Assembly (NCBI GenBank): GCA_013397075.1
Contig: VWZS01000496.1
Location: 930,001 to 994,000 of the forward strand
Source: Rhabdornis inornatus
Lineage: Eukaryota; Chordata; Aves; Passeriformes; Rhabdornithidae
DNA: 64,000 bases
Reading direction: 5' to 3'
In this document: positions 60,001 through 64,000 of the stretch, in pieces
Position numbering within the stretch: position 1 is the first letter of the stretch
Layout: the number at the start of each line of letters is the position of its first letter
The notes under the pieces: generated by a model
What the model was told of the DNA's origin: nothing
Databases searched by the model: none
The model's input: the letters and a program-made list of their open reading frames with translations, nothing else
Position numbers and translations under genes: made by a program

Positions 60001-63000
60001 TTTATATAGCTTATCTGATTCCCATCTAAACCAAGGGAAAAATTGATGGTGTCTTCTGTGAAAGATGAACTAAATCCTTTTCAAGCTCTCCAATGAAACA
60101 AGACACAATGCGTGTGATCCCTCTCCCCTAACTTCAAGGTCTGAATTCAACTACGTATCAATGCAGACTGATTTTTAGCACTTTAATATATTCAAGACAT
60201 TTGCAAGGCTGCCAGGAAAAATGGGATATATGAGAGAGCTATGCTCTTCTGCAGTGCCAGTGCCCTTTTGCAGGCCAAATAAAATGCAGCTCAGATGGCA
60301 GTAGATCCATATGTGTCAACTGGATTGAGCCATATGTAGTTGCAAAGGACATGTCTACATGTAACTCAAGTATCCCAGCTAATCCTAATACTCATAATGG
60401 AGTTAATATATCAGTAAAATACATTGAATTTCTCTAATCTGAAAGTAGACACCCACATTTGATGAAATTAATTGCACCTTGAATTCAATGCATGATATTC
60501 ATGAAATGAACTAAATTTTCTGCTTGTATTGAACAAAACTTTCTGCTGTTCTATAACTCAAAGTCCATAACAATAAAAAAGTTAGAGCCTCTGTCTTGTG
60601 TTTGATAACCACCACCAAGCTGAAGTTTTCACTTTTCTGCCAGTGCCTCCAGGTTGATCCATAAGGATTTTCTCTCCCCAGATAACTGAAATGGCTCTCC
60701 AGATCACATAATTTTCTGTATCTCCTGCAAATTGTGTAAAACTGTTTCATTGTAACCATAGACTTAGGTATCTAAGAGAGAGCTTTCAGAATGAAGAGAC
60801 AGACTTTCTAATATGACATCTAAATTCCCTATACATTTTTACCTTTTCACTAGCTATCTCAGTTTCATCTCTCTAGTTGTGTCTTGAAAGCTGTATTTGC
60901 ATTCTGGAAATTGTGTGTATTGTGGAAATTTTAGCCTGCCTGCATAGTAAAGAACCTACTTATCAGCCATTGATTTAAAGGTTTCTTAAACTGTGAGACG
61001 CTTTCAACTCAGACACTACACAAATTTAGGTTATCATCTCTCCAGATTTTGTAGAGCAATGCAGGCTCAGAGTGGCTAAAATCTGGATGGCAGCTGTGAT
61101 CTCAAAGGGCTGCTGGATGCTGCAGTGAAAGGGTGGTAGTGATTCAGAAGACAGGAGTTTTCTTCCAAGTGCCCAGTATGCTTCAAAGAGGCAGTATTAT
61201 AAAGTACTGTACTGCTGAGAAAGATAAACCTGACTCTTGGTGGCCTGTGGTCAAAGATCTTATTGAACACTTCACAAGGGAAAAGACAGTGACCTCAGGG
61301 TCCTGGACAGCTTATATAACACTAGTAAAACCAAGTCCAGAACATTCTGGGTCTAGTTTTGCATTCTTCACTCAGTGTTAGGTGCCAGTATTTCTCCTGG
61401 TGTGCTCTGGATTCAAATGAGTTCTACAAACCAAAAGCTGCATTGGACTTGGCCACAAGTTCAGCTTCCTTCCAAATCTGCTGTCAGCATTGGGAAATTC
61501 ACCCGCAGCAGATGGGCTTTTGTTCTGGTTTGGTTTTGATGCTGTCAGGTGAGTGGGAGTAATTTGAACTCCAAAGACTGAAGTGGAAATCAAAAAAACC
61601 AATCAAAATCCCAAGTGATCATGTCCATGAGCAGATGTTTTTAGACTGCAGCCATCAAAAAGCCTGTAGAAGAAAACATTAACTACAGTAGAAAAACAGA
61701 TTGTTGGCACTTAGTGCACATCAAGAAAAGAGAGTTACAAAAATGGGGAAAAAACATTTTGGTGTTGCTAAATCATACTTATTTACTAAATACCACATGA
61801 CTTCCCATTTGCTAATAAAAACAACATGATAAATGCTTTCATGTAAAAGGGGTTTTTTTGAAACATAAGACGGGGAACACTTAACAGGATAAAAACAATA
61901 GGAAGAGCAGGTTGGTTTATATAAGAACAAGCAAAGTGTCAAGCATGATATGTGGGACAACCATCATCACAATTCACTGGGTTACTTATAACCTGTGGAT
62001 ACAACAGACAGACTTGACTGCATTCCCAATCCAAATACAGGTTGGAAGGAGAATGGATTGAGAGCAGCTCTGGGGGAAAAGATTTGGGGGTGTTGGTGAA
62101 TGAAAAGGGACCTCTATAACTTGATAAATTATATCATTTATGTGAGTGAAGTTCATCACATCCAAATCAGACATCTGGTATAAGAGTCACCGCTTTAAAT
62201 GTGGGGGGTGAATGAGGCAGGGGATGAATGGAAGAAACAAGGAGACAGATTCTTCAAGGAGCCAGATGAGAGACAAAGGTAACATTAAACAAAGTAGTTC
62301 TGATGAGACAACCTCTCAAGAACTTGGGGAAGTTGCTCTTGACAGATTAGATGGAGAGCCAGGAGGAGCTCCTCTGACCCTTTGGGTGAGAATGGCACCC
62401 AGTTCTTTTCCTTGCTTTCAGGATGAGTTCTCCAATCATTATACTGCTATATAAAATATTATTAAATCTTAATTTCCTTCAGATCTTCTGAAGAGAAGAT
62501 TTAGGCCGATGTACAGCCAGGGATTATACCCAGATGCCTCAGTGCAGAGGCCACTTCAGTCCTGGGTTTGTTTCGCTGCAGTGACTCCCACCTGGCAATG
62601 TTCACACTTGGCCCGTTTCAGGGATTTTCACCCACCTGGTTGTGAGGAATTCCATCCCCTCTCAGCTGCTCATATCTTTGTAGCACTGTGTAACACCTAA
62701 CACCTTATCTAGGGCCTTGGAAAACAGAAGCTCATCCTAATCCTACTAAGGGTGCAGTGGCTTCTTCCTTCTCTAAGGATAGCAGGAAGGGCTGGGAAGA
62801 GTGGGACTGGAACTTGGAGGCTCTTTGACCTGACTGAATGGCAGTCCAGTGGAGAAAAGTACATTCCATTTGGGACCTGAGTGGTTCACTGCTGCTGTTC
62901 CTGAACACCACAAAACTGGCAGAACCGTAAAAGAACTGTCCTTGCAACTCAACCTGCCGAAAATGTCCAATGTTAAAAGATTTGTCTGTGGAAAACCTTT

Positions 63001-63590
63001 ATGAGTCTATGCACCAATAGAGAGGGAATTTTTGAATCCTTGTTCTCCCTTGCAACAATGAACATCACATTACTTGTTAATTTTCAGATTTGATCTGAAC
63101 TGCAAATACTGATATATTCATTTTGTTCTCTTCCATATGTAGTTGTTGCTCTTTCCTAACAACTCTGAGATACAGCTGCTCCATGACAAGTAAGGGATGA
63201 GGAAACAGGCATGCATGACTCCTTGACTAGTAAAATTTTCCAAAGACTGAGCCAGAAGCACTGAGAAGTCCTGGGGATAGCAGTAAATATACATTCCCTT
63301 GGGTTCTTTGGAGTGGAGAGAAGACAAGCATCTCCTCTTTATCCTCCCTTACATAAAAAATACCCTTAAAACACACACATTTCCAAACACATTTTATGCT
63401 CCAATTTCCCTGTAACAATATCATTCAGTAATCTCATTATGCAAATTCCTCTAATTTAGAGTGCCTATTATTTATTCTTCTTTTACCCAGTCATCACCAA
63501 AAAATGCCATGATGGTTTTAACTTATTTGGATAAAGCACACTGATAAAAGAATTTGTGAGAATACTGATTAAATCCACTATTTTTTTCAG
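48076..63590. other. Downstream intergenic, no recognised gene
   Basis: This is about 15.5 kb of AT-rich sequence without a recognised exon, RNA gene or repeat family. Small A/C-rich low-complexity stretches occur, for example near 51320-51350. The short open frames here (such as 59462-59761) show no recognisable motif. An 18-base palindrome lies at 53688-53705. Coding exons of fast-evolving genes or lncRNAs could be missed by eye. Confidence 0.5.
53688..53705. other. 18-base perfect palindrome
   Basis: AGGATCCCTAGGGATCCT reads the same on both strands. It is followed at 53719-53726 by ATTTGCAT, the octamer bound by POU-domain factors. No gene is nearby. Function is unknown and chance is possible. 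Confidence 0.4.
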
Positions 63591-63780
63591 CATGAAACAT
63601 TGTGGGAGACTTCCTATACAAGACAGTTCTTGGCCCCAAATGGAAGAGGAGTGTGAAGCAGACGTGAAAGAGGTGCAGCTCCCATCTGTCTTTCAGTGGG
63701 GCTTTGATAACGATACACAGAATTTCAACAGGCTTCTCTGTGGAGGCGGTGGCAAGAAGAAAGCCTTGTCATGAGCACTG
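63591..63780 (+). other. Possible exon of an unidentified gene
   Basis: A stretch is bounded by a good acceptor (seven T then CAG at 63590) and a plausible donor (CACTG|GTGAGG at 63781). It contains an ATG at 63592 two bases into the exon and an open frame of 60 residues ending in TGA at 63772. The predicted peptide is acidic in the middle and ends in Gly-Gly-Gly-Gly-Lys-Lys-Lys; I do not recognise it. The segment is richer in GC and CpG than its flanks. It could be a UTR or lncRNA exon, or coincidence. Confidence 0.2.
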
Positions 63781-64000
63781 GTGAGGTTCCACAGATAGTC
63801 ATCCATGGAGACATACCAGAGTAAAGTGATTAATGAGCTGGAATAACACAATCTTGAGGAGTACTATAGTTTGTGCTACAATGTTTCTTCACACTGCACA
63901 CATCTGTCACAAACTGGCTCATGAAATCATGTGCTGTTTGCTTTATCTGCAGAAACATTCTCTGTGTGCTGACATCACATGAAACGTGCCAGGGTAAGCA

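Noticed and set aside
1..64000. tRNA, rRNA, CRISPR, bacterial operon or viral genes
   Set aside because: No tRNA B-box with matching arms, no spaced direct repeats, and no viral or prokaryotic protein motifs were seen. The window has spliced vertebrate gene structure.

Overview
The window reads as vertebrate nuclear DNA, most likely from a bird. It has spliced GT-AG genes, an AT-rich background with one CpG island, and fragments of CR1 (chicken repeat 1) LINEs. Introns are compact: a gene of about 40 kb encodes about 1,300 residues. CR1 also occurs in other sauropsids, so 'bird' is an inference from CR1 plus compactness. One ambiguous base (n) lies at 2244.

The main content is one complete plus-strand gene, SH3TC1 (SH3 domain and tetratricopeptide repeats 1). 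I assembled 16 coding exons from 19703 to 42083. Every intron is GT-AG, every phase joins without a frameshift, and the coding sequence totals 3,921 nt (1,306 residues plus stop). It was distinguished from its paralogue SH3TC2 by motifs such as KRSLGIFIDLQKKEKEA and by the non-glycine second residue. The order is a variable N-terminus, a conserved N-terminal domain, an SH3 domain whose ligand-binding residues are degenerate, an acidic linker, and a long TPR array, much of it in one 1,686-nt exon. A short 3' UTR with an AATAAA at 42408 follows.

Layout: 1-1690 has no recognised gene. 1690-2590 is a CpG island, a probable promoter for SH3TC1 or for a divergent upstream gene (ABLIM2 is the neighbour on that side in human). 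2700-19658 is upstream or 5' intron DNA with two CR1 tails, GT-rich and A-rich low-complexity tracts, a G-run cluster and a GC-rich patch at 16.0-16.27 kb. 19659-42430 is SH3TC1. 42430-64000 is about 21.6 kb without a recognised gene, holding two minus-strand CR1 copies at 47.48-48.08 kb and one weak candidate exon near the right edge (63591-63780).

I found no RNA genes, CRISPR arrays, intact transposons or viral genes, and no undescribed system. The points worth a second look concern splicing and regulation of SH3TC1, its altered SH3 pocket, and a few unexplained sequence structures.
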